This document shows positions 55,296 to 64,000 of a stretch of 64,000 nucleotides of DNA, piece after piece; the stretch's first letter is position 1; every line of letters begins with the position of its first letter. Below the pieces are notes generated by a model that worked only from the letters and a program-made list of their open reading frames with translations, had not been told where the DNA came from and did not search any database. Origin of the DNA: Planococcus sp. MB-3u-03 (GTDB lineage: Bacteria; Bacillota; Bacilli; Bacillales_A; Planococcaceae). The stretch covers positions 65,322-129,321 of the forward strand of contig NZ_CP025123.1 of NCBI RefSeq assembly GCF_002833405.1, read 5' to 3'. The position numbers and the translations under genes were made by a program.

Positions 55296-56673
55296 TCAAA
55301 CTTTTAGGTTAAGCTTTTGAACTAAGGACAGTGATATAATTTCTTCCCAGTCATTGCTAATTCTAATAATATCAGTCTCTCTTGTTTGAGAACCAGATTG
55401 AATCTCAATAATTTCTAAGGAGGTGAGTGCTTTAATCGAATGCTTACTACCAGAAGGTATATGGAATGTCTTTCCTACAACAGCATCGAAAATCTGATTA
55501 TCAATGACAAGTATTCCTTTGCCGTCTATAATAGTCCATGTTTCATCACGGTGTTCGTGAAACTGATAACTTATGTTGTTATTTTCTTTAATATGAAGTT
55601 TTTAGTTAGTATATGTTGCCCGGCAGAATTAATACTATGATCTAGTATTTTATACCAGCCCCAATTTTTCTACAAACAAGTCATTACAATCGTCACCATA
55701 TAGATCGACAGCATCTTTTATAAGGTAAGCCTCATCTTTAGAACAAACTAATATACCGTTAATACTTGCAGATACTACGGCATTTTGTATACCCTGAACA
55801 ATAATTGGAATCTCTAATTCATTAAAAGATGAGTATTTTCAGAGTTTGAATCGTTCCTTTTCCGATTATGTTTTGGTTTAATTCTTGGGTTATACTATCC
55901 CAAGTACCAAGGTCTTTCCATTTTCGGAATACTTTGTATAAAATATCTGTTCTGTTTGTGCCAGCACTTGATAATCGAAAGATATATTAGAATTTCGTTA
56001 TATTTAGTTAAAAGCTCATTATAAGTTAAAGGTAAATTTAAGTTTTCAACCATGTGATAATAATTTCACTGGTGAAAATACTAACCCCACTATTCCATAA
56101 CGCTCCATTTTCAATTAATGTCTGCGCCTGTAGTTTAGTAGGTTTTCAACATAAAGTTTAACTTGTCCATCTTCATTGTTAAGTAGCTCATTTTAAGAGG
56201 TAAAATGTATCCATACTTCTCAGAAGGCGAAGTTGGGTTAACACCTATCAACGAAATTGATGAATTCTTTTTCTCACATATATTTTTAATACACTCTATA
56301 AAAGAATGATCAACCAAAATATCTACGGAAAGATGCATATCGGTTCTTCAGAAGTAACCGAGTCGTTTTCAAGCATATATAAAACACTTAAAGCCACAGC
56401 TCGAATGTATCTCTAGTTTCTGGTTCAATTACTGTAGGGATTATGTCATTTAATTGATCTTTCAAAATATTTAATTGATTAATATTAGTAGCAATTACAG
56501 TAGAGCTTTCTAAATTAGCTTTTCTTAATTGATAATATATTCGTTCAAAGGAAGATATATTTTATTCTCGTTAAACTCACCTTTTAATACTTTTAAAATT
56601 GTTTTGGTCTAGTTTTATTAGAGGTTGGCCACAATCGCTTTCCTGAACCTCCGGATAATAAAATTATTTTCAT
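55296..56673 (-). pseudogene. manC: Mannose-1-phosphate guanylyltransferase / phosphomannose isomerase, frameshifted
   Basis: Minus-strand ATG 56673 follows AAGGAGAAGATTTC. The start MKIILLSGGSGKRLWP is the nucleotide-binding signature of sugar-nucleotide pyrophosphorylases. Fragments run through the gene, and the C-terminal cupin part is well preserved: YQFHEHRDETWTIIDGKGIL, VGKTFHIPSGSKHSIKALTS, SLEIIEIQSGSQTRETDIIR to 55296. The bifunctional enzyme supplies GDP-mannose for surface polysaccharides. Several indels and stops break it. Bases 56674-56886 hold no gene. Confidence 0.7.
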
Positions 56674-56959
56674 GAAATCTTCTCCTTAAATATGAATTAT
56701 TGGTATTTTATTCTATTATAATATAAAAGTATGGGTTAGTTAAAATTTAGAATATTTTACTAAATAAAGTTGATAAATCAAAATAACCTAGTTATAAATA
56801 TCACAAAATAGGATAATGAGGTATGCATCAAAAGTAAAATGTATAGTCGAACCAATTTTTAATCTTGTCAACGCCGGTTTAATTTTGGTTCTTCCGCAAT
56901 TTTGGTGAAGTGTGTCGTAGGTGCCTTTGGAGAGTTTAATTTGTTTTTTTAAAAGAATA

Positions 56960-57937
56960 TTAATGAGTGTGATATAAAACTTTTAGACGAAGTAGATCAA
57001 AATTAGTTCGACCATACATCTGCCGTTTGATTACTTTGATTCGATTCACATGGCCTTCGACCAATCCATTACTCCATTGATAAACTATGGCATTTTGAAC
57101 TGCCTGCCAATCCGATCGCAAATAATGTCCAAACTGGTTCAGCTCCTTGATTCCAGTTTTTTCTGTGCGTTCAATCCAGGCTGCCAACGCATCCGGTTCT
57201 CTTTGGATGCGCATAATCTGCTGAAACTGGTCGAGGAGTAGCTGTAGTTCTCTTAGCTCCACATTCTCTTTTAGAAGCAAGTCGATTGCACGCTTCTCCT
57301 GCCCATCGGGCAGCTTTGACCACAAGTAACTGTGGAGCTTCTGCCTTGGCACCTTATGGATTGTCTGACTTTGTTTGTTGTTACCTTGGTGTTTCTGCAA
57401 CTTGTGGAGGTAGTCTTTCAATGTCGAAAATGATTTTTGGTAGCCCTTTTCCTGTAGGACTTCAAAAATACGTTTTCGTGAAACATCTTGCTTTACTAAA
57501 GAAACAATAAGCGAATAATACGGATCGGCGCTGTGGGTTCGCTTCCGTTGTATCTGAGGCGGCCTTTCCATACTCACATATCGAGATACGGTTTTACGGT
57601 TAAGCGAGAATGTTCGGCAGAGGTCTGCTATTCGTACACCCTTCCGGTATTGGTGCTGCACTTGTTGGATGAGCTGCCACTTCTTTTCTTCGCTGTCTGT
57701 CAGTATCTTATCGTAGGATTTAGGAGAAGACTCTGTCGTGGTGCTTTCTTTCCAACTGATTCCCAAAGGGAATTTTCGTTTTAGGAACTGATCGATGCGT
57801 TTATTAAGGTTATGAAACAAGTGCCACCTGTCGGTTACTTGGATCGCCTTCGGCGCTCCTGTCGAAAGGGCTTTTGCATATTCCGTCGAGCCATCCCTTG
57901 ACGAAACTCGAATGGAAGGATGTTTCTTCAGCCAATT
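56960..57937 (-). pseudogene. ISL3 transposase, C-terminal part (copy 2)
   Basis: The open frame continues the transposase after the IS3 insertion: SNWLKKHPS, the helix RIDQFLKRKFPLGISW, VSRYVSMERPPQIQRKRTHS, FLKENVELRELQLLLDQFQQ-like and VQNAIVYQWSNGLVEGHVNR with the last catalytic Glu region. It lacks the N-terminal zinc finger and the first catalytic Asp, found at 60725-61297. The frame is otherwise undamaged, so copy 2 was intact when interrupted. Confidence 0.8.
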
Positions 57938-58047
57938 TGAACCGCACCCCAAATGGTAGACACTTTAAAAAAAGTGACCCATTTGGGGTTTTCTATTTTC
58001 TGACCCCGGTATACTAAATTTAGTGAACTTGGACGGGAGAAGATCAG

Positions 58048-58473
58048 ATGAGTAAAATTACTTTCAATGAACACCAACAACGGGTCCTGGAGGCAAATCC
58101 GAATGTCGCTTCCGTCTCCGATCGAGCGATTCAATATACGCCAGAATTCAAAATCCACGCGGTGAAAGAATACCAGACAGGCAAAGGCCCGGCCCAGATA
58201 TTTAGTGAAAATGGATTTGATTTAACTGTTATTGGATCCAAAAAAGCGAGCTCATCCTTGAACCGGTGGCGGACGACGTTCAGGCTTTATGGAGAAGACG
58301 CTTTTTTCGAAGAGCGTCGTGGGAAAAACAGTACGGGCCGCCCTTCTGAGAAAGATCTTTCAGCTGAGAAAAAGCTGGAGAAAGCAGAAGCACGCATCAA
58401 ATACTTAGAAGCCGAAAATGAGTTGCTAAAAAAGCTCGAGGAACTCGAGAGGCAGGCGAAGAAACGCAGCTGA
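58048..58473 (+). CDS. IS3 element A orfA
   Basis: 141 residues starting MSKITFNEHQQRVLEANPNV. It has an HTH region (YTPEFKIHAVKEYQTGKGPA, SSLNRWRTTFRLYG) and a leucine-zipper C-terminus (AEARIKYLEAENELLKKLEE). The heptamer AAAAAAG (58428-58434), in phase as A AAA AAG, is a classical -1 slippery site that would join orfA to orfB. Confidence 0.85.
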   Translation: MSKITFNEHQQRVLEANPNVASVSDRAIQYTPEFKIHAVKEYQTGKGPAQIFSENGFDLTVIGSKKASSSLNRWRTTFRLYGEDAFFEERRGKNSTGRPSEKDLSAEKKLEKAEARIKYLEAENELLKKLEELERQAKKRS

Positions 58474-58505
58474 CCCCAGCGGAAAAATTTGAAGCCATCA
58501 ATGCG

Positions 58506-59441
58506 GTGGTTCGGAAATTCCAACTGAAGAGGTTGGTAGAAACCCTTTGCCGCACAGCGGGAGTGAGCCGGAGTGGCTATTACGCTTGGCTGGAGAAAGT
58601 GGAACAGCACGCTATTCGCGAAGAACAGGATTACCAGGATTACCTGTTGCTCAAAAGCATCTACGATGCGCATCATGGGAAAATCGGGTATCGCACCTTT
58701 TACATGGTCCTCTCTGAACTCTTGGAAACGCCGATGAATCACAAGAAAATCTTACGCCTCGTGCGCAAATTCAATCTCTTTGCCAAAATCCGGCGAGCGA
58801 ATCCCTATAAGCAGATCGCCAAAGCCACACAGGAACACACCGTCTGCCCTAATCTGTTGGACCGTAAGTTTGAACAAGATGAACCCGGCAAGGTATTCGT
58901 CACCGATATCACGTATCTACCCAACCGTTCAGGGCAAATGGCGTATCTGTCCGCCGTAAAAGATTTCGCCACCCGTGAAATCGTCGCCTATGAAGTGACA
59001 ACGACGCTTACGATGGAACTTGTGTATCGGACGTTACGAAAACTGAAGGAGGCATTGGATGGCAATGTTCATCCGGAAGCGATGATTCATTCCGATCAAG
59101 GCTTCCACTATACCCACCCTGAATACCAACAACGTGTGAAAGAGATGAAATTGACCCAATCAATGTCCCGCCGGGGCAACTGCCTCGACAACGCCCCCAT
59201 CGAATCTTTTTTTGGCCACTTTAAAGATGATGTCGATGTGAAACAAGCAACCAGTCTGGATGAATTGAAAGAGCTGGTGGATGTATACATGGCGTATTAC
59301 AACGGAACACGCAAGCAATGGAATCTAAAAAAGATGACTCCGTCACAATGGTCTTACCCCCGTCAAATAGACTGCTGTAATCAAGATGACTGCTTATTAA
59401 GCAGCCTTTGTTCGATATTCAATCGGACTCAGGTTGCTTAA
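58506..59441 (+). CDS. IS3 element A orfB transposase, last codons displaced
   Basis: The rve/DDE integrase domain is complete: VFVTDITYLPNRSG (first Asp), MIHSDQGFHYTHPEY (second Asp), NAPIESFFGHFKDD (Glu). The frame is open upstream to the slippery site at 58434. Element B inserted after ...KKMTPSQ (59348), so the native end YRSHLIAA stop now lies at 60649-60673; the current 31-residue tail comes from element B. The core may still be active. Confidence 0.85.
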   Translation: MVRKFQLKRLVETLCRTAGVSRSGYYAWLEKVEQHAIREEQDYQDYLLLKSIYDAHHGKIGYRTFYMVLSELLETPMNHKKILRLVRKFNLFAKIRRANPYKQIAKATQEHTVCPNLLDRKFEQDEPGKVFVTDITYLPNRSGQMAYLSAVKDFATREIVAYEVTTTLTMELVYRTLRKLKEALDGNVHPEAMIHSDQGFHYTHPEYQQRVKEMKLTQSMSRRGNCLDNAPIESFFGHFKDDVDVKQATSLDELKELVDVYMAYYNGTRKQWNLKKMTPSQWSYPRQIDCCNQDDCLLSSLCSIFNRTQVA

Positions 59442-60238
59442 TTTTTTTGAAACCGTTTGTGATTGTAATACCATATGTATCGCTCAACTGCGTCTATCAC
59501 ACTGCTTTTCTCCGTAAATACCTTCCGATAAAAACACTCTGTTTTAAAATGGCTAAAAAAGCTTTCGATACAAGCATTGTCATAACAATTTCCTTTTCTA
59601 GACATACTGATCTTCATGTCGTAATGCAGTAAAAGGTTACTATACTTTTTAGAAGTGTATTGGTAGCCTTGATCACTATGTACAAGCATGCCTACGGCAT
59701 TTCGGTGTTTAGCTGCGGCTTTTATAGTATTAAGCACTAAGTTGAGATTATTTTGTCCACTAATTTGATAGGCCACAATCTCATTGTTATAAAGGTCCAT
59801 AACCGCGGAAAGATATAGACGATTTCCATTAAAGGTGAGATAGGTGATATCGGTTGCCCGCTTTTCATTTGGTTTACTGGAAGAAAATTCACGGTTCAAT
59901 TGGTTTTCACTAACCGTATGCTGGTCCTTGATTCCGAAATGTCTCCACTTTTTCTTTCGAATCTTAGCTTGAATTCCAAGCTTTTTCATTAAGCGATAAA
60001 CTCGTTTATGATTAATGTTTAATCCGTAATTTCTTTTTAACCATGTTTGTACCCTTGGGTAACCATAATTACCATTCACATCCGGATCTTTTTCACACTC
60101 TAAAATTTTAGACATAATAAACTGATCTGCGCGTTGTTTTTCGGACGGATTTGTTCTTCTTCTCTTCCATTTATAGTAGCCGCTTCTTGAGACTCCAGCG
60201 ATTTCACATAGCATCCCTATCGGGAAATGGTGCTTCAA
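59438..60238 (-). CDS. IS3 element B orfB transposase
   Basis: 266 residues, complete rve/DDE core: KRATDITYLTFNGNRLY, MLVHSDQGYQYTSKKY, NACIESFFSHFKTE. Starts HHFPIGMLCEIAGVSRSGYY, the usual OrfB HTH_21 region. Expected to be made as an OrfAB fusion by frameshifting. Confidence 0.85.
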   Translation of the reverse strand: MKHHFPIGMLCEIAGVSRSGYYKWKRRRTNPSEKQRADQFIMSKILECEKDPDVNGNYGYPRVQTWLKRNYGLNINHKRVYRLMKKLGIQAKIRKKKWRHFGIKDQHTVSENQLNREFSSSKPNEKRATDITYLTFNGNRLYLSAVMDLYNNEIVAYQISGQNNLNLVLNTIKAAAKHRNAVGMLVHSDQGYQYTSKKYSNLLLHYDMKISMSRKGNCYDNACIESFFSHFKTECFYRKVFTEKSSVIDAVERYIWYYNHKRFQKN

Positions 60239-60258
60239 AGAATAAATAATTCCAAATT

Positions 60259-60576
60259 CTACTGCCTTTTCTCGGTTAATCTCATCTCCTTTTTCACTTC
60301 TAAGAGCTTTTTTAGATATGCGTTTTCTGCTTCCAAGCGTTCTATCTTTTCATCGCTTGTATTTGAAGAGTCTTGAATTGTGCTAGAGGCCTTTCCTCTC
60401 TTTTCCTGTAAACCGATAAGCCCCTCTTTTTTATAATGGGCAATCCATCGGTCCACTATAGAATAAGTAATGTCTAATTCTTTCCCAATCCGTTTACTTC
60501 CCATTCCTCTATGCAAATACATTTCAATTGCTTTCATTTTAAACTCTGCTGTAAACGTTCTTCTCTTTTTTTCCAT
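60259..60576 (-). CDS. IS3 element B orfA
   Basis: ATG 60576 follows GGAGGGGATTTTTCT on the minus strand; the longer frame to 60660 includes the terminal repeat. 105 residues with HTH (FTAEFKMKAIEMYLHRGMGS, ITYSIVDRWIAHYKKEG) and coiled-coil end (EKIERLEAENAYLKKLLEVK). Confidence 0.85.
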   Translation of the reverse strand: MEKKRRTFTAEFKMKAIEMYLHRGMGSKRIGKELDITYSIVDRWIAHYKKEGLIGLQEKRGKASSTIQDSSNTSDEKIERLEAENAYLKKLLEVKKEMRLTEKRQ

Positions 60577-60724
60577 AGAAAAATCCCCTCCAATATAACA
60601 GTAGGCACCTTTCTTCCTACTGTCTACACTAAGGGGATAATACCACAATACCGGAGTCATCTGATTGCAGCCTAGCTGCAGGGTACCTTTTTTATAAACT
60701 GTCCATTAAATGGGGCGCGGATCA

Positions 60725-61297
60725 ATTACTGACCACTTTTTCTTTCCGACTTTCCAATAGCTCAATTGGTCGTTTCCGTTCGAGATCGCAAATAATGGTT
60801 CCGTATCTCATACCTCGCTTCAAGGCCCAGTCATCCAGTCCAATCACACGTGGCTCTGCTATCGCGGGCAGTTGTTCTTTTCGAATCAAGTAAAGAAAGG
60901 CATCTCCACTAAGTGGGGCCCCGTATTTTGAAGAGATACAACTCGCTGCTTCAGCACTAAGAGAAAAAGCGAGCTGCCGAAAGAAAGCAGCTAACCGCAA
61001 GGTTTTTCGATCATAGGCGTTCCACCATTCCGGCCGTCGCTCTGTAAAGATACGCTGATGGCAGTCGGACTGGTGACAGAAGAATTTGCGAGCTCTTACA
61101 TGCAGGGAAACAGGCATTGAATGAAGTGGTGTATCCTTGAGTGTTCTCCAATATCGGCTGTGAATCCGGCAGGAAATATGGCGGCACGCCGGACAAAGGC
61201 TCCCATGTTGAATAGATTCCATATACAAATGAAAGGCATCATTAGAAACAGAAACGTGCAAGACGGTCCAAGTCGGGTAGAAGAACTGCAGATTCAT
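60725..61297 (-). pseudogene. ISL3 transposase, N-terminal part (copy 2)
   Basis: ATG 61297 begins NLQFFYPTWTVLHVSVS. The zinc finger CPACRHISCRIH, the helix-turn-helix region and the first DDE segment EPRVIGLDDWALKRGMRYGT are intact, ending at KEKVVSN where element A is inserted. Confidence 0.8.
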
Positions 61298-61371
61298 AGT
61301 TTAACGCCTCCTTAAGAATTTTTACTACTATAATTCCCAAAAAGAGGCTTCACCAAAATTGCGGAAGAACC

Positions 61372-61379
61372 GATAAAAT
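61372..61379 (+). repeat. 8-bp direct repeat, right outer end of the composite transposon
   Basis: GATAAAAT directly follows the right terminal repeat of ISL3 copy 2 and equals 43157-43164. Confidence 0.75.
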
Positions 61380-61451
61380 ACCCAATAACGCCGTTTTAGA
61401 ATTCCCCATTTATCAAGGATAATCGACATATACCACGTTGCAGAGGAGTAT

Positions 61452-62712
61452 GTGTCGATGTTGAAAATGGAGGAATTTTTTATGATTCGGGAACTGCACC
61501 AAAAAGGGTGGTCATTAACGGCCATCGCTAAAGAGACCGGTTTCGACCGGAAAACCGTAAGGAAATACATAAATGCCGAACAGCTCCCTCGGAGCTCCAA
61601 GCGAACGAAACGGACAAGTAAGTTAGATCCGTAAACCTTATCTGCTTCAACGGATTCAGGAAGGCGCCACCAACTGTGTGGTATTACTCGAGGAGATTCG
61701 GGCGCAAGGGTTTGACGGAAAAAGTACGATCTTGAAAGATTATGTGCAGCCGCACCGGGAACAGCCGAAGAAACAGGCGACCCGGCGCTTTGAGACGCCA
61801 CCTGGCCAACAGGCACAGATGGATTGGGCAGAAGTCGGGTTATACGAAGTCGATGGACGCCTTCAAAAAATCTATGCGTTTTTGATGGTGCTGGGGTATT
61901 CCCGAATGAAGTACATCGAATTTACAACCGATATGAAATTGGAAACCTTAATGAAATGCCACATGAATGCCTTCGCCTATTTCAACGGCATTCCAAATCA
62001 AGTTCTCTATGACAATATGAAAACGGTGGTTATCCGGCATACACCGGCAGAAATTCGCTTCAACCAAAAGTTTGAAGATTTTCTCGCTTACTACGGTGTC
62101 ACACCCAAAGCGTGCAAACCCTATCGCCCCCAAACGAAAGGGAAAGTCGAACGAACGGTCGATTACATGAAGCGTAACTTCTTTCAACGACGGCATGAAC
62201 CGACACTTGAAGCGTTGAACCAGGACATGCACAACTGGCTGGATCAGACCGCGAACAAGAAAAAGAATGAAACGACCCAGGAACCGCCGGTTCAGCGCTG
62301 GCAAAAGGAACAATCTTTTCTACAGGCCTGGGGAACGAAGGAGTTGTTCCCGACCACGCATTGGAAAATGCGTGAAGTCAGTCGCGACTGTTTCGTCTCC
62401 TACTTGGGGAATAAGTATTCCGTTCCGTTTCGATATGCCGGTCATCAAGTGAAAATCAAGGTGACGCTGGAGAAGCAATTGGAGATCTTTGATGAAGTGG
62501 AATGCATTGCGCAACACCCGATTCTTTCGGGTGAAACACGGACTCATGTCCGCTTTGAACATTACGAGGGGATGCAAGAGGCAAAAGAAAAAGAGCGAAA
62601 ACAACAGAATCCCATCGGTTTGGCGACCCAGGATTCAAGCGTTTCCACTCCTTACGTTGAAGCACGTTCCCTCGCAGCTTACGCCGCCTTTGAAGGAGGT
62701 GATTTCGAATGA
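61452..62712 (+). pseudogene. istA: IstA transposase, one frameshift
   Basis: ATG 61452 gives MLKMEEFFMIRELHQKGWSL and the HTH ETGFDRKTVRKYIN, then a stop at 61632 after KRTKRTSKLDP. A one-base shift continues KPYLLQRIQEGATNCVVLLE and joins the frame with the DDE core: QMDWAEVGLYEVDG (first Asp), LYDNMKTVVIRHT (second Asp), GKVERTVDYMKRNFF (Glu). The stop overlaps istB by ATGA. A single lost base inactivates it. Confidence 0.8.
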
Positions 62713-63473
62713 AATCCCTTCTGGAAGAACGGCTTCATCAGCTGAACTGGTCGCATACGGCCAGTCAGCTCGATGATTTGGTTGAGAACGCTTCTACCCA
62801 TAATGTATCATATTTCGACTTTTTACACACGGTCGTTTCCGGAGAATGGGAACACCGAGAATCCACCGAATTGAACCGAAGAATTCACCGGGCGAAACTC
62901 CCTTACACCAAAACCATCCATGATTTTGATTTGGCATTCCAACCGAGTCTTAACGAGCAACGCATCAATGAAACACTGACCTGTCGGTACATTGCGAATG
63001 GCGAAAATCGGCTTCTCCTGGGACCGCCAGCTGTCGGCAAGACGCATCTGGCGATCGCTTTTGCATTGGAAGCTCTCACCCAAGGCTATAGTGTCCTCTT
63101 CCTTACCGCAGCCGATCTGGTCGCGGAATGTCACAAGGCCGAGGCCAAAGGGACGGTCTCCCGTCTCATCAAGAAATAGACACGACCGGATTTGATCGTG
63201 TTGGACGAAGTCGGCTACTTTCCGTTTGACGAGTTCTCGGCGAATATCTTTTTCCAGGTCATCTCGAAGAGATATGAGCACGGTGCGATGATCCTAACCT
63301 CGAACAAATCATTTATTGAATGGGGGAAGGTGTTCGGAGATGATGTCCTAGCCACGGCCATTCTCGACGGTCTGCTTCACCATTCGGTGACCTTTAACAT
63401 CAAAGGGGATTCTTATCGCCTGAAGGAAAAGAAAAAAGCCGGTATTTATTCGGCTACCCCACCTGCAAAGTAG
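62709..63473 (+). pseudogene. istB: IstB ATPase, one in-frame stop
   Basis: ATG 62709 starts KSLLEERLHQLNWSHTASQL. The AAA+ Walker A LLGPPAVGKTHLA is intact. A TAG at 63177-63179 interrupts SRLIKK/TRPDLIVLDEVGYFP (Walker B) in the same frame, which then runs on through ILTSNKSFIEWG to 63473. IstB helps IstA choose targets. One substitution explains the stop. Confidence 0.8.
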
Positions 63474-63534
63474 CTCAAGTGGGGAATTTTATTCCGGCTA
63501 TAATGGGGAAAATTAAATTAAACCGGCGTTGACA

Positions 63535-64000
63535 CATAGCGTTATAGCCAATATTTTATATGGAGAAGGGGCTTGTGCTGAGCCAGATTCTTAAGGTAGG
63601 TGGCTTCTTAAATCATGAGTCTTGACTATAGAGGCTCCATGTTAAATTAACTTTGAGTCTGTGTTTATCCACTTTAAAGCTGTGTACTTTTTCTTTGCTA
63701 TTTCGGTACTTTCCGATTATTTAATACAGGTGTTTACCAGATGAATTCTGTGGTATTTGTACTAACCTTCGTCTTTTTCATGGAGCTCCAAAACTAACGC
63801 TTACATTTTAAATAAGATTTTCAAAACGAATCATTCACAACGGCAATGATACATCGCTCCCAGTAGTGGCTCAAAAGACATTCAAATAAGATTTTTCATT
63901 CACCAATATCAAAAAAACGGTAGCAAAAATGATTGAAAAGTAAGTAACTAAATTTAAAGAGAGGCTATTACAAAGAAATGTATTGTAAAATCATATCTTA
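63535..64000. other. AT-rich tail without recognisable genes
   Basis: After the IS21 right end the last 466 bases show no open frame above 60 codons with a ribosome site, no terminator and no IS end. It probably represents decayed sequence. Confidence 0.5.

Larger units (their letters stand above)
59349..60645 (-). mobile_element. IS3-family element B, nested in element A
   Basis: Ends are TGGTCTTACCCCC at the left and, on the other strand, TGGTATTATCCCC at the right, with 1297 bp between. The direct repeat CAA (59346-59348 and 60646-60648) flanks it. Removing element plus one repeat restores the orfB end of element A. Both its ORFs are intact. Confidence 0.85.
57938..60724 (+). mobile_element. 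IS3-family element A (interrupted by element B)
   Basis: Ends are TGAACCGCACCCC at the left and, on the opposite strand, TGATCCGCGCCCC at the right. The 3-bp direct repeat ATT flanks it (57935-57937, 60725-60727), and joining across it restores the ISL3 sequence CCAATTACTGACC seen in copy 1. Without element B it is about 1.49 kb. Confidence 0.85.
43165..61371 (+). mobile_element. Putative 18.2-kb ISL3 composite transposon
   Basis: Two ISL3-family elements in the same orientation (43165-44839 and 56887-61371) bound this segment. Its extreme ends are perfect 24-bp inverted terminal repeats (beginning GGTTCTTCCGC) and are flanked by the direct repeat GATAAAAT, 8 bp as the ISL3 family makes. The simplest reading is one transposition event of the whole block. 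The cargo is mostly decayed: unknown genes, an NDK-domain gene, a CgeB-like glycosyltransferase, manC, and remnants of IS3, IS21 and a third ISL3. Confidence 0.65.
56887..61371 (-). mobile_element. ISL3-family insertion sequence, copy 2, interrupted
   Basis: Perfect terminal repeats at 56887-56910 and 61348-61371 are identical to those of copy 1. The transposase gene is split by an IS3-family element (57938-60724). Without it the element would be about 1.7 kb, like copy 1. Right flank GATAAAAT; left flank is an inverted IS21 terminus. Confidence 0.85.
61380..63534 (+). mobile_element. IS21-family element (istA/istB), both genes damaged
   Basis: Overlapping istA and istB genes and a right end finishing AAACCGGCGTTGACA. 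Near the left a related block AACGCCGTTTTAG ... CCCCATTTATC mirrors the right end. The left terminus itself is not at 61380; if the composite transposon landed inside it, the terminus may be TGTCA at 43144, which is inference. The same end sequences recur as remnants at 44840, 48.7, 50.3, 51.8 and 56.86 kb. Confidence 0.75.

Noticed and set aside
1..64000. Replication initiator, relaxase or origin
   Set aside because: No Rep, relaxase or iteron array could be recognised; the plasmid interpretation rests on other genes.
1..64000. CRISPR array or tRNA/rRNA genes
   Set aside because: No regularly spaced repeats or cloverleaf/rRNA sequences were seen; repeats present are IS ends and leader hairpins.

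Overview
The window looks like part of a large low-GC Gram-positive (Bacillota, probably Bacillales/Planococcaceae-like) plasmid. The evidence is AGGAGG-type ribosome sites, sigmaA-type promoters, and a gene set typical of plasmids: single-strand binding protein, ArdC-like antirestriction protein, SF2 helicase, orphan DNA methyltransferases, tyrosine and serine recombinases, AbrB regulators and many small hypothetical genes. I found no rRNA, tRNA, CRISPR array or recognisable replication initiator. The genus is an inference.

Region 1 (1-26.3 kb) is a mostly intact plasmid backbone, nearly all on the + strand, in short translationally coupled operons. Its most striking feature is a leader RNA present five times (822-923, 2032-2135, 7534-7638, 13644-13733, 14080-14186). 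Each copy has a short hairpin with a conserved bulged C in its 3' arm, followed by a long branched hairpin ending in a U-run, so it looks like an intrinsic terminator lying between promoter and genes. The stems covary between copies. The leaders precede a short ORF plus a hypothetical gene, an ssb operon, an XF1762/C5-methyltransferase operon, a small gene and an ardC-helicase operon. Two further attenuator-like terminators precede the helicase and an orphan response-regulator-like gene. Also here: a run of four DUF3846-like domains in three overlapping genes, a DUF3990 (ADP-ribosyltransferase-fold) gene overlapping a 71-residue partner, and a wrecked PlcR/NprR-type regulator with a signal-peptide gene and a PlcR-box-like palindrome.

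Region 2 (26.3-42.8 kb) is an accessory stretch rich in defence-like genes, most of them carrying frameshifts: a class III nucleotide cyclase-like gene of the kind seen in Pycsar loci, an AbrB-P-loop ATPase fusion, a kinase-like gene, a type I restriction-modification locus (hsdR, hsdM, hsdS) with a ribbon-helix-helix gene inside it, and an Abi_2 abortive-infection gene. An intact XerC/D-like recombinase and an intact serine resolvase with a three-subsite res region lie among them. Because the translated fragments still read as recognisable protein, the indels may be either recent decay or assembly errors.

Region 3 (42.8-64 kb) is a nest of insertion sequences. Two directly oriented ISL3-family elements (43165-44839 and 56887-61371) bound an 18.2-kb segment whose outer ends carry the same 8 bp, GATAAAAT, as expected for a composite transposon. 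The inner cargo is decayed surface-polysaccharide functions (manC, CgeB-like glycosyltransferase, NDK-domain protein) plus IS3, IS21 and ISL3 wreckage. The second ISL3 copy contains an IS3-family element (3-bp repeat ATT) which itself contains another IS3-family element (3-bp repeat CAA). A damaged IS21-family element (61380-63534) follows; the last 466 bases hold nothing I recognise.
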